From positions 824,657-888,656 of the forward strand of contig NZ_LMPM01000001.1 of assembly GCF_001423845.1 (NCBI RefSeq): a DNA stretch of 64,000 nucleotides, given 5' to 3'. A model generated the notes under the pieces. That model was not told the DNA's origin, did no database searches, and saw only the letters and a program-made list of their open reading frames with translations. The translations under genes were made by a program, and so were the position numbers. Below are positions 50,064 through 60,141 of the stretch, piece after piece (the stretch's first letter is position 1; every line of letters begins with the position of its first letter). This DNA comes from Sphingomonas sp. Leaf357. Lineage in GTDB: Bacteria > Pseudomonadota > Alphaproteobacteria > Sphingomonadales > Sphingomonadaceae.

Positions 50064-50797
50064 TTTAAACCTCCAAGCTTTAGCGTTTTGCCGCCGACGA
50101 TCGAGAGGGTCGCGGTGCCGCCCGCCGCGTCGACCACTTTCAGCATGGCGTCGCCCATGCCCCCGAGCGGGATGGCGTTGACCGAGCCGATGACCATGCC
50201 GGGCGTGAGACCGGCGATCGCGGCGGGCGAGCCCGCCGCCACGCCGCTGACATAGGCGCCGTCCGGCATCGCGCGGAGCGTGAGACCCGAGGTGGTGCTG
50301 GTGAGTCGCGCCGACGCGGCGGCAGGCGCCCCGCTACCTGCGGTGGCTTCGGATGCCGGGTCGCGCTCGGCGTCCGTAAGCGGCGGAAGCTTCTGTTGCA
50401 GCGCGTATTGTTCGCAGGCCGCGCCCGCGAAGCCTCTACCCGTGCGCTCGATATCGAGCAGCAGAACGCGATCATAATCGATCACGACGATAAAGGACGA
50501 TGCGCCGGTATAGCCACCCATCCTGTTCTTGGCGTTGACCGAGCCACAGGCGACATATCCAGAATAACGTGGTGACAAGGGCGGCTTGTGATCGCCCTTG
50601 AAATACCCGCCCATCCAGGTGATCCGCGCGGACTCCGGATCGATCATCCGGTCCCGGATGCCAGCTTCGGCGATGGCGCGGTATCTCTCCCAGCTCGGGG
50701 CGGGTCCGTAGGCATGATATCGCGGCGCCTGCTCGGCGGCCGCTGGCGCCGCGCCGTTCCCAGTGAGGCCGGCGGCCAGCACGATTCGCAGAACCAT
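50060..50797 (-). CDS. Secreted PDZ-like protein, paralogue 1
   Basis: A 245-residue protein: signal peptide from ATG 50,797 (MVLRIVLAAGLTGNGAAPAAA), then YGPAPSWERYRAIAEAGIRDR, VVIDYDRVLLLDIERTGRG, AACEQYALQQKLPP and a PDZ-like region (GLTLRAMPDGAYVSGVAAGSPAAIAGLTPGMVIG). The longer frame from 50,887 has no signal peptide and overlaps the upstream gene. It overlaps paralogue 2 by ATGA, so the pair arose by tandem duplication and is co-translated. Confidence 0.75.
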   Translation of the reverse strand: MVLRIVLAAGLTGNGAAPAAAEQAPRYHAYGPAPSWERYRAIAEAGIRDRMIDPESARITWMGGYFKGDHKPPLSPRYSGYVACGSVNAKNRMGGYTGASSFIVVIDYDRVLLLDIERTGRGFAGAACEQYALQQKLPPLTDAERDPASEATAGSGAPAAASARLTSTTSGLTLRAMPDGAYVSGVAAGSPAAIAGLTPGMVIGSVNAIPLGGMGDAMLKVVDAAGGTATLSIVGGKTLKLGGLK

Positions 50798-50805
50798 CGG
50801 CGCCC

Positions 50806-52017
50806 TCACGCCGCGAGGTCCTGACCGAGCCGCTGCAGGCGGGGGCGGAGCGAGTTGACGAACTGGTTGGCGGCCCGTCCCATCCACTGGCGTTGCGCGA
50901 CCTCGCTAGCCTCGTCTCCTGGTGGCCCGTAGGGCGCGGTAACCCTGAGCGCTGGCACGTCGCCCGCGATCCATTCGAGCCCCCCGATATTCTGGGCGCT
51001 GAACTCCGCGTCGATCGCCCGCCGCTCTTCCCCGAGGGCGCTGAAGGCAACCGCGCCTTCGGTCCCCGGGAACCGTACCTCGGCACCGATGCGGTTTTGC
51101 CCGCTGCTTCGGTACACGTTGACGTAGAAGCCATCAGGCAGCGGCACGCGCATCCAGCCCGTACCGCCGCTCCGCGCGGGCGGCTGGCCGGGATCATCGA
51201 ACGTCGTCTCGGCAAGGAAGCGGTCGACAAAGGCGCGCCAGCGAATTCCGGCGTCGGTCGGCTGTGATGTCGCGCTGGTGGCAGTGCTTGGCGCGTTCGG
51301 CAACGTCACGACTGGGTCAATCGCGATCCCCGGTACTTCACTGCGAATGACGTGGCGCTCGATCACCGCCGTTTGCGCCAGCACGCGTGGCTGCATGATG
51401 ATCTGGTGCGCGCCGTTCGTGCCGGGCAAGCGATACTCGGCCATCTCAATCAACCCGAAGTTGAAGGCGAGGCCGGGCTGATCGCGGAGATACTCCCCGA
51501 TGCGGCGGGTCCCCTCGGCGATCCCGTCACCGACCACCAGCAGCAGAAAGCGTCCGGCGGTCAGGTCGCGGGTCACACGATCGACGAAGTCCGCTTCGCT
51601 CAGCGTGCCGCCCGCTTCCCGCGCCAGCGTATGCAGCACGTTGCCCGGCCGCCTGGTCGCGATCGACACCTGCCGCTGGAGATCCTCATAGCCGAACCGG
51701 CTGATCTCGCGCGCATAGTCGAGGATCTGGCCGACCACCTCGCGGCGTGCCTGCGGGTTACGCCAGAGCTTGCACTCGACCACCACCAGGCGGCCGTGTT
51801 CGTCCATCAACAGGATGTCGACAAACCCGACCCCCGGGATCGACAGCTCCTTCGTCACGGTGATGAGCCTGCCATAGCTCGGGTCGAGGTCGTGCACCGG
51901 CAGCATCGATGGATGATCCGCGATCATGTCGCGCAGCGTGGCCTCCCTCCGCGCTTCGCCTTGCGGCACGCGGCGCACCACCTGTGTATTGTCGTTATCG
52001 AGCAGAACCAGCGTCAT
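50806..52017 (-). CDS. PD-(D/E)XK nuclease-like protein, first gene of four-gene operon
   Basis: A 403-residue protein. Residues ~1-200 resemble DUF91/NucS-type restriction-fold proteins: PGVGFVDILLMDEHGRLVVVECKLWRNPQARREVVGQILDY contains Asp67, Glu81 and Lys83 of the PD-(D/E)XK centre. A middle region (QIIMQPRVLAQTAVIE) is followed by a DUF4268-like C-terminus (WRAFVDRFLAET, VRFPGTEGAVAFSALGEERRAID, EWIAG). It has no signal peptide, unlike the next two genes. The start has a perfect AGGAGGTG inside a hairpin. Confidence 0.75.
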   Translation of the reverse strand: MTLVLLDNDNTQVVRRVPQGEARREATLRDMIADHPSMLPVHDLDPSYGRLITVTKELSIPGVGFVDILLMDEHGRLVVVECKLWRNPQARREVVGQILDYAREISRFGYEDLQRQVSIATRRPGNVLHTLAREAGGTLSEADFVDRVTRDLTAGRFLLLVVGDGIAEGTRRIGEYLRDQPGLAFNFGLIEMAEYRLPGTNGAHQIIMQPRVLAQTAVIERHVIRSEVPGIAIDPVVTLPNAPSTATSATSQPTDAGIRWRAFVDRFLAETTFDDPGQPPARSGGTGWMRVPLPDGFYVNVYRSSGQNRIGAEVRFPGTEGAVAFSALGEERRAIDAEFSAQNIGGLEWIAGDVPALRVTAPYGPPGDEASEVAQRQWMGRAANQFVNSLRPRLQRLGQDLAA

Positions 52018-52020
52018 GGT

Positions 52021-52041
52021 CGCACCTCCTGTTCAGGTGCG
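52021..52041 (-). promoter_or_regulatory. Hairpin sequestering the ribosome site of the nuclease operon
   Basis: On the minus-strand mRNA, CGCACCT and AGGTGCG form a perfect 7-bp stem around GAACAGG, three bases before the ATG. The Shine-Dalgarno AGGAGGTG lies in the 3' arm and loop. Translation would require opening by temperature, ligand, protein or an approaching ribosome. The structure is seen in sequence; regulation is inferred. Confidence 0.65.
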
Positions 52042-52449
52042 CCTAGGATCTGCCGCTTGGCCTCTTCGTCGCACCTATGTCCTCTCGGGGCGACGGCCGA
52101 AGCCGGATGTTCGAAACCTGGTCAGTGATCAGGCGCATGCGCCTTTACCGTTGCCGGCTGGACATACGCGCATGCCACCCGGCCTTCGCTTTCGCGGTGA
52201 CCGAGTTCACTGTCTGAGGTTTCGAAGCCCCGCTTCCCGGCTTTCACGGGAAGCGGGTTCAGATTGCTCGCTTCGCGCGCGCAGGCAAGTCGAATGTCGC
52301 GGCCCCCGCAATATTTGTGCGCGGCGTGCCGTTGGGCTCGCCAACCGTTGGGTGGGGGCGCGTCTGTTGGGCAAGCGTTCGCATCGAGGTTCAACGACCG
52401 TCTCGCAGCGACGAAACCGGACCAAGGGTGTCGGCGCAGCGCTGCCAGC
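52042..52449. other. Spacer with no recognisable gene
   Basis: About 410 bases between the nuclease operon start and the frameshifted PEP-CTERM gene. Reading frames here are Arg/Ser-rich shadows without family motifs. It should hold the promoter of the minus-strand operon, but I find no strong -35/-10 pair. Confidence 0.5.
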
Positions 52450-52481
52450 AAAACAAAGAAAAGCCGGCCTTTCGGCCGACT
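52450..52481 (-). terminator. Rho-independent terminator of frameshifted PEP-CTERM gene
   Basis: On the minus strand AGTCGGCC and GGCCGGCT pair around GAAA and run into TTTTCTTTG. Confidence 0.85.
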
Positions 52482-52507
52482 GTTGAGTGTTAAACGAGTG
52501 AGTTTAT

Positions 52508-53163
52508 TTAGGCGTACGCGACCTTCACGTTTCGCCGCCGGTAGCGCGTCAAGCCTCCGATCAGTCCAAAGCCGGTGATCATCATGCTCCACGTCGCGGG
52601 TTCGGGGACGGCGTCCGAAAGAACGAGATTGCTCAGGCGAGAGCCGTTGCCGAAGAAGGGTGGATAGACGCGCCCATCGTTCGCCGTGCTCCGGTCCAAA
52701 CGACGCGGCCGATGCCAAGTTCGGACGCGAACCGGATGCTCGTGAATGTATCGGTCGTCGTATAACTGCCCAGCAGATTGCCCAGGGCGTCATAGGCCGT
52801 AGCCGAGATCTTGTTCGCGTCGATGCAGGTTTGCGGCACGAAGATGTTGCAGAACGTGCTCGTGTGGATGCGGGTCAGATCGAACGTGACCGACTTGGCG
52901 GCGAACGGCAGGTCCTCCAGCGTAAACGTGCCGGTGCCTTCATCGTAAATCGCGCTGTCGTAGACGAACACGCTTCCGCCGCCGATCGAGACTGGCCCCG
53001 CGCCGCTGAAAGTGATGCCCTGCGTCTTCAAAAACCATTCATTACCTGATTTGTACGTGGTCTCCGTGGGGTTGGTGAGATTAACGACCAATGTCGTCGC
53101 TTCACTATCGGTTGCCACGAATGTAATCGCGATCGCGGCGAGACATGCGAACTTTTGCATCAT
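52508..53163 (-). pseudogene. PEP-CTERM protein gene with frameshift
   Basis: The N-terminal frame from ATG 53,163 encodes a signal peptide (MMQKFACLAAIAITFVATDSEA), then a beta-rich domain (LVVNLTNPTETTYKSGNEWF, FVYDSAIYDEGTGTFTLEDL, FDLTRIHTSTFCNIFV, ATAYDALGNLLG). After GIGRVV the frame ends in unrelated text, while a shift near 52,695-52,700 recovers LDRSTANDGRVYPPFF and VPEPATWSMMITGFGLIGGL plus TRYRRRNVK. A one-base deletion near GTCGTTTGG explains it. The promoter and terminator are intact, so the break is recent or a sequencing error. Confidence 0.8.
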
Positions 53164-53212
53164 GAGTGTTTTTCCCCTGGTTGTCGTCCAAGCGTGAAAA
53201 CTCTTTCCGGAC

Positions 53213-53221
53213 ATTATATCA
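53213..53221 (-). promoter_or_regulatory. Extended -10 promoter of PEP-CTERM gene
   Basis: TGATATAAT on the minus strand is a perfect extended -10 element, 50 bases upstream of the ATG. No clear -35 is seen, as expected for extended -10 promoters. Confidence 0.6.
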
Positions 53222-53518
53222 AGACAATCTTGCGTCCGGTTTTTACAAATCTCGACTTCAGTGAAGTTAGATGCGCTAATCGCTGATCGGCGGCCACATG
53301 ACGTCCCGGATCGATCGCAGCAGCGGGTGTCTCGAGCGTTGGACTATATCACCGGGGCGGACGTCCACTGTCGAAGGGGCCATGGACCGAGCTAAGCATG
53401 GCGTATCGCAAGACCGGGCCAACGGCTGATCGTCGGACGGTCGGTCAGGCCCCAGGTCGCAGAACAGTGATTCTACGGGACGAGACCAACCCCGCTTGAC
53501 CAATACCGGAGATTGGCG
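53222..53518. other. Spacer upstream of imuA with no recognisable gene
   Basis: Just under 300 bases of ordinary GC content with no frame showing family motifs. It separates the divergent PEP-CTERM promoter from the LexA box of imuA. Confidence 0.5.
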
Positions 53519-53533
53519 GAACATAAAGGGAAC
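53519..53533 (+). promoter_or_regulatory. LexA box upstream of imuA
   Basis: GAAC-ATAAAGG-GAAC is a perfect match to the direct-repeat LexA operator of Alphaproteobacteria. It lies 18 bases before the imuA ATG, after TTGACC at 53,498-53,503. The imuA-imuB-dnaE2 operon is SOS-controlled in this class. Confidence 0.9.
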
Positions 53534-53551
53534 GATCCGAGTCTCACCGTC

Positions 53552-54307
53552 ATGCCCGCCGTTACCGATTCTCTGCCGAGCCTAGCCCACTTACGAGCTG
53601 TCGCGACACCGAATGTCGACCACCGGATCATGCCGTTTGGCGTTCAAGAGCTGGATTGCCGCCTGGCCGGCGGCCTGCGGGCCGGCGCTTTACATGAAGC
53701 GGCGGCCGCGTCGTCATCGTTGGTCGACGACGCGGCGGCGACCCTCTTTCTTGCCGGCATCGCCGCGCGAGAAGCGCACTCTACCGGTGGCCTCGTGCTC
53801 TGGGTGAGCTGCCGCTGCGACCTCTATGCGCCGGGACTCGAACAAGCCGGCCTGCGTTCCGCCGATCTGATCCATGCCCAGCCTCGTGACGACGACGCGC
53901 TGCTGGCGGTCGTTGAAGACGCCATCCGCGACGGCACGCCGTCCGCGATCGTGGCCGAGGCGAGCCGCGTATCGATGGTAGCCACCCGCCGTTTGCAACT
54001 CGTCGCCGCCGATGCGGAGATCCCGGTCCTGCTGCTGCGCAGACGGCGTGCTCGTGAGCAGGATCCGCTGGCCGAGCCGTCGGCGGCCTGCACCCGTTGG
54101 CGCATCGCCAGCGCGCCGTCGGCGCGTCTGGGCGTGGCGGGCGTCGGCCGGCCACGCTGGCTGGTCGAGCTCGCGCGTCAGCGCGGCGGGGAGGCGTTCT
54201 CGATACTGCTGGAGGGCTGCGATGAGACGGGTCGTCTCGCTGTTCCTGCCGCACTTGGCCATCGAACGGCTGAGACGGCTGGAACGGCGCGCCATGCCGC
54301 TGCCTGA
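53552..54307 (+). CDS. imuA: ImuA, SOS mutasome RecA-like protein
   Basis: A 251-residue RecA-related protein without a working Walker A. Text such as RIMPFGVQELDCRLAGGLRAGALHEAAA, LVLWVSCRCDLYAPGLEQAGL, HAQPRDDDALLAVVEDAIRDG and RWLVELARQRGGEAFSILLEG is typical of ImuA. It helps ImuB and DnaE2 in translesion synthesis and induced mutagenesis. ATG 53,552 is chosen because upstream in-frame TTG lies in the LexA box. It overlaps imuB by 86 bases. Confidence 0.9.
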   Translation: MPAVTDSLPSLAHLRAVATPNVDHRIMPFGVQELDCRLAGGLRAGALHEAAAASSSLVDDAAATLFLAGIAAREAHSTGGLVLWVSCRCDLYAPGLEQAGLRSADLIHAQPRDDDALLAVVEDAIRDGTPSAIVAEASRVSMVATRRLQLVAADAEIPVLLLRRRRAREQDPLAEPSAACTRWRIASAPSARLGVAGVGRPRWLVELARQRGGEAFSILLEGCDETGRLAVPAALGHRTAETAGTARHAAA

Positions 54308-56009
54308 GCGCGGCGCACTTCAGCTTGCCCACGACGATGATCCGGGTGCCTGCTCGGTCCCGCGTGGCGGAGGCTGGCGGCCCGGCGCGCGTTGGGCACG
54401 GGCACAGGCACCGTCCAAGGCAAGCGTCGACCAGCAGATCGCGACGCTGCCCCCGCATGCCCGGCCACCCATGCGCGAGCTTGGCCGGAGGTCCGAGGCG
54501 GCGAGCCATCCGTTCAGGACCGAGCTCGGGACGGCAGGCATAACCGGCGGGTTCAGCGCGTACGATTTCCACCGGGCGCCACTGGCACTGGTCGGCAAGG
54601 TCGGTCGCCGCGAGGAGATCGTATCGGCGTGTCCGTCGGCCGCCATGCTCGGCATCCAGGTCGGGATGGCGGCCACGCATGCGCGAGCGCTCGTCTCGGA
54701 TCTCGACTTTCGTCCCGCCGACCCGGACGCGGACGCCGCGTTGCTCGACCGGCTCGCGTTGTTCGCGGTGCGGCGCTGGTCGCCGATCGCGGCCGCGACC
54801 CCGCCCGACGGCCTCTGGCTGGATCTGGCGGGCTGCGATCACCTTCATGGTGGTGAGACAAGATTTTGCCAGCGGCTGCTCGCCTTCTGCAAGCGCGCCG
54901 GGTTCACCGCGCGGGCGGCGGTGGCGGATACCGCCGGCGCGGCGCATGCACTGGCCCGGTTCGCGCCGAGCGACCTGACCATCGTGCCGGCGCGCGAGAC
55001 GGTACGCGCGGTCTCCCCGCTACCGGTCGCGGCGTTGCGATTGAGCGGTACCGCTCTTGGGGCGGCACGACGCTTCGGGTTCGAGACCATCGGCGACCTG
55101 CTGCCCGTCGCGCGCGGACCGCTGGCGCGCCGGTTGGGGCTCGCCGCGATCACCCGGCTGGATCAGGCGATGGGCGGCGTCGCCGAGCCGATCACGCCGC
55201 GTATGGACGTTACCACCCCGGTCGTTGAACGACGGCTGATGGAGCCGATCGGCACCGCCGAAGCGATCGCGCGGGTGATGGAAGATCTGCTCGGCGATCT
55301 CGCAACCGTGCTGCAGGCGCGCGGACTGGGTGTCCGCTCGCTGCGCTTCGTCGGCTCACGGGTCGATGGGACCGAGCAGATCGTCGGCGTCGGTACATCG
55401 CGCCCGACCCGCGAGACCGCGCATCTGCTACGGCTGCTCAAGCTTAGGATCGAAAAGATCGATCCGGGCATGGGGATGGAACAGTTTTGGCTTGCCGCCC
55501 CGCATACCGAACCACTGGACGCCGTCGATCTCGGCGCCGTGCTCGCGGGCGACGTCGTGGTGCGGGATCCCGCGCGGCTCGTCGACGTCGTGGCTGGACG
55601 CATCGGACCTGCCGCGGTGTTCCGGGTGGCACCGATGCCCAGCCATGTGCCGGAACGCGCGGTCACGCGTGCGGACCCCATCGTGGCGCCGGGCACCTGG
55701 CCGAACTGGCAACGCCCGGTGCGGCTGTTCGCGCGACCAGAACCGCTCTGGGGCGTGATCGCGCTGCTGCCCGATCAGCCGCCTCGGCGGTTCGAGTGGC
55801 GCGGCACGCGTTACAAGGTTGTGGCCGGCGATGGCCCCGAGCGGATCCACGGCGAGTGGTGGCGCCGCGACGCCGAGGTCTGGGCAGTGCGCGACTATTA
55901 CCGGGTCGAGGATGAGACCGGCGGGCGCTTCTGGGTGTTTCGGCGCGGCGACGGGATGATGGATGACACTGGCGATCTGAGCTGGTGGATCCACGGCGTT
56001 TTCGCATGA
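54222..56009 (+). CDS. imuB: ImuB, inactive Y-family polymerase homologue
   Basis: A 595-residue protein. The N-terminus [19 protein letters not shown] lacks the catalytic aspartate of active Y-family polymerases, as known for ImuB. A fingers/palm-like core ([61 protein letters not shown]) is followed by the little-finger and C-terminal region that binds the beta clamp, ImuA and DnaE2. ATG 54,222 follows GGAGGG. Stop overlaps dnaE2 by ATGA. Confidence 0.92.
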   Translation: MRRVVSLFLPHLAIERLRRLERRAMPLPERGALQLAHDDDPGACSVPRGGGWRPGARWARAQAPSKASVDQQIATLPPHARPPMRELGRRSEAASHPFRTELGTAGITGGFSAYDFHRAPLALVGKVGRREEIVSACPSAAMLGIQVGMAATHARALVSDLDFRPADPDADAALLDRLALFAVRRWSPIAAATPPDGLWLDLAGCDHLHGGETRFCQRLLAFCKRAGFTARAAVADTAGAAHALARFAPSDLTIVPARETVRAVSPLPVAALRLSGTALGAARRFGFETIGDLLPVARGPLARRLGLAAITRLDQAMGGVAEPITPRMDVTTPVVERRLMEPIGTAEAIARVMEDLLGDLATVLQARGLGVRSLRFVGSRVDGTEQIVGVGTSRPTRETAHLLRLLKLRIEKIDPGMGMEQFWLAAPHTEPLDAVDLGAVLAGDVVVRDPARLVDVVAGRIGPAAVFRVAPMPSHVPERAVTRADPIVAPGTWPNWQRPVRLFARPEPLWGVIALLPDQPPRRFEWRGTRYKVVAGDGPERIHGEWWRRDAEVWAVRDYYRVEDETGGRFWVFRRGDGMMDDTGDLSWWIHGVFA

Positions 56010-59000
56010 CCGACTATGTCGAGCTGCAGGTGCTCACGCATTTCTCGTTGCTACGCGGTGCGTCCAGCCCAGAGGAGCTGTTCGCCGCCGCCGCTTTGCT
56101 CGGGTACCCGGCGCTTGCCGTTGGCGACATCGGCACCGTCGCCGGTGTCGTGCGTGCCTGGGAAGCGCAGAAGGCGACCGGCGTCCGCTCGATCGCCGGC
56201 ACGCGCGTCGACCTGTCGTGCGGCCGCCGCCTGATCCTGTTCCCGACGGATCGCCCGGCCTGGTCGCGGATCACGCGGCTTCTGACCCTGGGCAAGAAGC
56301 GCGCCGGCAAAGGCGGCTGCCTGCTCCACTGGCACGATCTGCAACACTGGTCCGAAGGCATCATCGCCATCCTGTTGCCGCATGAGGCGGACGACGAGAA
56401 CCTTGAGGCACTTGCTGATCTGAGGGCGGTATACGGCAAGCGCGGCTTTATGGCGCTGTTTCAGCGGCGCAGGCCGGGGGACGCGGTGCGGATCGATGCG
56501 CTAGCGCGTCAGGCCGAGGGTGCGGGCGTCCGAGCCGTCGTCACGGGGGACGTGCTTTACCATGCGCCTGAAGCCCGGCTGTTGCAGGACGTGGTGACCG
56601 CGGTGCGCGAGAAGTGCACCGTCGATGAGCTTGGCTACCGGCGCGAGGTCAATGCGGACCGAGCGCTCAAGTCTCCAACCGAGATGGTACGGCGCTTCGC
56701 CGCCTATCCCGATGCGCTGCGTGCCAGCGTCGATATCGCGCGTGCCTGCACGTTCGATCTGGGAGAGCTGGCCTATCAATATCCGCACGAACGGCTGATC
56801 GATGGATTGAGCGCGCAGGAAGCGCTGCAGCAATTGGCGGCCGATGCGGTCGACCGGATGTTCGATGGCAATGTACCGGCCGCATATACCGACCAGATCG
56901 CGCACGAGCTGCGGCTGATTGGCGAGCTTGGCTACGCGCCGTATTTCCTGACCGTCTACGCGATCGTGCGCGAAGCGCGCCGGCGCGGCATATTATGCCA
57001 GGGGCGGGGGTCCGCCGCCAACTCGTGCGTCTGCTTCGTGCTCGGCGTGACGTCGATCGATCCGATCAAGCACGAGCTGTTGTTCGAGCGGTTCGTGTCG
57101 GGTGAGCGCCGCGAACCACCCGATATCGATGTCGACTTCGAGCATGAGCGGCGCGAAGAGATCATTCAGTGGATCTATGAGACCTACGGCCGGGACCGCT
57201 CCGCTCTGACCGCCGTCGTGCAGCGCTACCGCGCGCGCGGCGCCGTGCGCGATGTCGGCAAGGCGATGGGGCTCCCTGAGGATCTGACATCCTCGCTCGC
57301 TGGGCTGATCTGGGGCTGGTCGGCCGAAGGCGTGGGGGAGAAGCAGGTAAATGAACTCAACCTCGACATTGCCGATCGCCGGCTGCGGCTGACGCTTGAT
57401 CTGGCGCGCAAGCTTATCGGCGTGCCGCGCCATATGAGCCAGCATCCCGGCGGGTTCGTCCTCACCCATGACCGGCTCGACGATCTCGTGCCGATCGAAC
57501 CGGCGGCGATGGACGATCGCCAGATCATCGAATGGGACAAGGACGATATCGATGCCCTGAGGTTCATGAAGGTCGACGTGCTGGGGCTGGGCATGCTCGG
57601 CTGCATGAACCGGGCGTTCAACATGCTCGAGGCCGACAAGGGATTGAAGGTCGAGCTTGCCGATCTGCAGGACGATGATCCGGACGTCTACGCGATGATC
57701 CAGAAAGCCGACACGCTCGGCACGTTCCAGATCGAAAGCCGCGCGCAGATGTCGATGCTGCCGCGCATGAAGCCCAGACGCTTCTATGATCTCGTCATCC
57801 AGGTCGCGATCGTGCGGCCCGGGCCCATCCAGGGCGACATGGTGCATCCCTATCTGCGCCGGCGCGAGGGATTGGAGAAGCCGGAATATCCCCGGCCGGA
57901 ACTTCGCGCCGTGCTCGAGAAAACGCTGGGCGTCCCGCTGTTCCAGGAACAGGCGATGAAGGTGGCGATCGTTGGCGCGGGGTTCACGGCGGCAGAGGCG
58001 GACCAGCTCAGGCGCGCGATGGCGACGTTCAAGTTCACCGGCGGCGTGTCGCATTTCGCGGAGAAGCTTGTCGAGGGCATGGTATCGCGTGGGTATCCGC
58101 GCGAGTTCGCCGAACGCACGTTCCGTCAGCTTGAAGGTTTTGGTTCATACGGCTTTCCCGAAAGCCATGCGGCCAGCTTCGCCAAGATCTCCTACGCCTC
58201 GAGCTGGATGAAGCATCATCATCCCGATGCCTTCTGTGCGGCACTGATGAACGCGCAGCCGATGGGGTTTTACGCTCCGGCCCAGATCGTCCGCGACGCG
58301 CGCGATCACGGCGTCGAGGTCCGGCCGCCCTGTATCAACGCCAGTCGCTGGGACTGCACGCTTGAGCCAACGGGCGGCCGCTATCTCGCCGTGCGACTGG
58401 GTCTGCGCATCGTGCGGGGTCTGTCGAACGCGGATGGCGCCGCGATCGTTGGCGCGCGCGCCACGACAAGCTTCGAGTCCGTCGAGGACGTGTGGAAGCG
58501 CTCGGGCGTGCAGCGCGCCGCGATCGAGAAGCTCGCCGATGGTGACGTGTTTCATAGCTTCGGCGCGGATCGTCGTCAGGGGTTGTGGAAGGTGCGCGGT
58601 CTGGGCGAAGCGCCGTTGCCATTGTTCGCGGCCGCCGACCGCGCGGCGGAGGCGTTCAGCGCGGAAGGCGTGGAGCCCGATGTTACGCTCCGCCCGCTGA
58701 CGGACGGACGTGAGGTGATCGAGGATTACCGCGCGCTGCAGCTCTCGCTTCGAGCTCACCCCCTGACCTTCGTGCGCGACGAGCTGGCCCGGCGCGGCGT
58801 CACGAGATGCGCTGACCTCGCGACCATTCGTGACGGCCGGTATGTCGAGGTCGCCGGGATCATCCTCGTCCGGCAGAAGCCCGGCTCCGCCAAGGGCGTG
58901 TTGTTTCTCACGATCGAAGACGAGACCGGCATCGCCAACGGCATCCTGTGGCCGGACCGGTTCGAGCGCCAGCGCCGCACCGTCATGTCGGCCTCGATGA

Positions 59001-59269
59001 TCGGCATGAAGGGCCGCGTGCAGCGCGAGGGCGAGGTGATCCATATCATTTGCGACCGCATCATCGATCATGGCGATCTGCTTCACCGGGTCGGCGAGAT
59101 GTCGTTCCCACACCGCACCGGGCGCGGCGATGGCGCTCGCCATGCAGGCTCACCCGATCGCGGCGACGCTGGCTGGGATCCGCGTCCTCGCAACTCATAC
59201 TGGCCTCCGCATGCCGAGGGCATGGATCCGGAGGAGGTCGTGCGGTTCAAATCTCACGACTTCCGGTGA
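56006..59269 (+). CDS. dnaE2: Error-prone DNA polymerase DnaE2 (ImuC)
   Basis: A 1087-residue C-family polymerase. An N-terminal PHP domain begins [22 protein letters not shown]; the palm has [21 protein letters not shown] and the catalytic PDIDVDF (Asp373 and Asp375); fingers and helix-hairpin-helix follow ([23 protein letters not shown]), and the OB fold is near [25 protein letters not shown]. With ImuA and ImuB it copies past DNA damage, causing mutations under SOS. Start overlaps imuB by ATGA. Confidence 0.96.
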   Translation: MTDYVELQVLTHFSLLRGASSPEELFAAAALLGYPALAVGDIGTVAGVVRAWEAQKATGVRSIAGTRVDLSCGRRLILFPTDRPAWSRITRLLTLGKKRAGKGGCLLHWHDLQHWSEGIIAILLPHEADDENLEALADLRAVYGKRGFMALFQRRRPGDAVRIDALARQAEGAGVRAVVTGDVLYHAPEARLLQDVVTAVREKCTVDELGYRREVNADRALKSPTEMVRRFAAYPDALRASVDIARACTFDLGELAYQYPHERLIDGLSAQEALQQLAADAVDRMFDGNVPAAYTDQIAHELRLIGELGYAPYFLTVYAIVREARRRGILCQGRGSAANSCVCFVLGVTSIDPIKHELLFERFVSGERREPPDIDVDFEHERREEIIQWIYETYGRDRSALTAVVQRYRARGAVRDVGKAMGLPEDLTSSLAGLIWGWSAEGVGEKQVNELNLDIADRRLRLTLDLARKLIGVPRHMSQHPGGFVLTHDRLDDLVPIEPAAMDDRQIIEWDKDDIDALRFMKVDVLGLGMLGCMNRAFNMLEADKGLKVELADLQDDDPDVYAMIQKADTLGTFQIESRAQMSMLPRMKPRRFYDLVIQVAIVRPGPIQGDMVHPYLRRREGLEKPEYPRPELRAVLEKTLGVPLFQEQAMKVAIVGAGFTAAEADQLRRAMATFKFTGGVSHFAEKLVEGMVSRGYPREFAERTFRQLEGFGSYGFPESHAASFAKISYASSWMKHHHPDAFCAALMNAQPMGFYAPAQIVRDARDHGVEVRPPCINASRWDCTLEPTGGRYLAVRLGLRIVRGLSNADGAAIVGARATTSFESVEDVWKRSGVQRAAIEKLADGDVFHSFGADRRQGLWKVRGLGEAPLPLFAAADRAAEAFSAEGVEPDVTLRPLTDGREVIEDYRALQLSLRAHPLTFVRDELARRGVTRCADLATIRDGRYVEVAGIILVRQKPGSAKGVLFLTIEDETGIANGILWPDRFERQRRTVMSASMIGMKGRVQREGEVIHIICDRIIDHGDLLHRVGEMSFPHRTGRGDGARHAGSPDRGDAGWDPRPRNSYWPPHAEGMDPEEVVRFKSHDFR

Positions 59270-59281
59270 ACCTTGGCGAAG

Positions 59282-59560
59282 ATGCCACGACATCAGCGCG
59301 TTGTCATCGCGCTCTCGGTTCACATCTTGCGCTCGGGCGTGTCGCGCTCTGCTGATGGCCGGGTGGACGGTGTCGAGGTGCGTCTGGCGCTGCGCTGTCT
59401 GCTACAGCATTGTCCGGAACGATGGCCGCTCGAGCTGTATTGGGATGCCGCCAGACAAGAAAATGAGATCGGCCGAGCGCAGGGCGTGACCGCGGCGTTC
59501 AACGGCATCGTGCGCCAGCTTCGCCGGGCTGGCCGATATGATGACAGTGTCGTTCCATAA
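59282..59560 (+). CDS. Conserved hypothetical protein downstream of dnaE2
   Basis: A 92-residue protein: MPRHQRVVIALSVHILRSGVS, DGVEVRLALRCLLQHCPERWPLELYWD and TAAFNGIVRQLRRAGRYDDS. Predicted mixed alpha/beta without a known motif. ATG 59,282 lies 12 bases after the dnaE2 stop, so it is likely co-transcribed with the mutasome. Its coupling to the SOS operon hints at a repair role, not shown by sequence. Confidence 0.65.
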   Translation: MPRHQRVVIALSVHILRSGVSRSADGRVDGVEVRLALRCLLQHCPERWPLELYWDAARQENEIGRAQGVTAAFNGIVRQLRRAGRYDDSVVP

Positions 59561-59636
59561 GTTGAACCTGGGCGGGCGGGCACCAGCATCCAAATAGAGT
59601 CACGATCGTTCGGGGTACTTCTGATGGAGAACGAAC

Positions 59637-59816
59637 ATGGCTGACGACAAGACACTGCGCGGGCCACAAGACGCCTCGCGGATCTCGCTCGGTGAAGACT
59701 ATGAAGTCCAATATTGGACCGACAAGTTCGGCATCAGCGCCGATGAGTTACACGCAGCGGTAGCGGCGGTTGGCAACAGTGCTGACGCGGTCGAGCGCCA
59801 TCTCAAAAAGGCCTGA
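59637..59816 (+). CDS. DUF3606 small protein
   Basis: A 59-residue protein: MADDKTLRGPQDASRISLGE, DYEVQYWTDKFGISADELHA and AVAAVGNSADAVERHLKK. This matches DUF3606, a widespread short alphaproteobacterial protein of unknown function. ATG 59,637 follows GGAGAACG. It is below common ORF length cut-offs. Confidence 0.8.
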   Translation: MADDKTLRGPQDASRISLGEDYEVQYWTDKFGISADELHAAVAAVGNSADAVERHLKKA

Positions 59817-60141
59817 TCACACGCCGCCACTGACCACGCCAGATGGGCGGTACATCGTCGTGCGGGGGCGGCTCTGGCGTGCGTCAAATCCGTCACTGTC
59901 GGCAACCGAGCGAGAGGAACTGGTGGCGCGGTTGATGAACGCCAGGCGCGCTGTCGCCGCCGCGCGCCGCACAAACGATCCGGCGGCGGAAGACCGCGCG
60001 CATGCCGAGGTAAACTCAGCTAAAGTGGAGCTTGGCGAACGCGGGCCCGTGTGGTGGACGGATGGAACGCCGGATCTCAACCGGCACATGGCCCGCACCA
60101 CCCCCTATGCGGCGTGGTTCGCTGACGCCAACGTTGGCTGA
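59770..60141 (+). CDS. Conserved hypothetical protein, start uncertain
   Basis: An open frame of up to 123 residues. The conserved-looking part is TTPDGRYIVVRGRLWRASNPSLSATEREELVARLMNARRAV and VWWTDGTPDLNRHMARTTPYAAWF. No ATG precedes it; the most upstream start is TTG 59,770, which overlaps the DUF3606 gene, while the homologous region begins at a CTG at 59,830. The 3' end overlaps the convergent exonuclease III gene by 37 bases. Function unknown. Confidence 0.6.
   Translation: MATVLTRSSAISKRPDHTPPLTTPDGRYIVVRGRLWRASNPSLSATEREELVARLMNARRAVAAARRTNDPAAEDRAHAEVNSAKVELGERGPVWWTDGTPDLNRHMARTTPYAAWFADANVG

Noticed and set aside
52122..52507. Minus-strand frame downstream of the frameshifted PEP-CTERM gene
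   Set aside because: Crosses the terminator and has no recognisable protein features.
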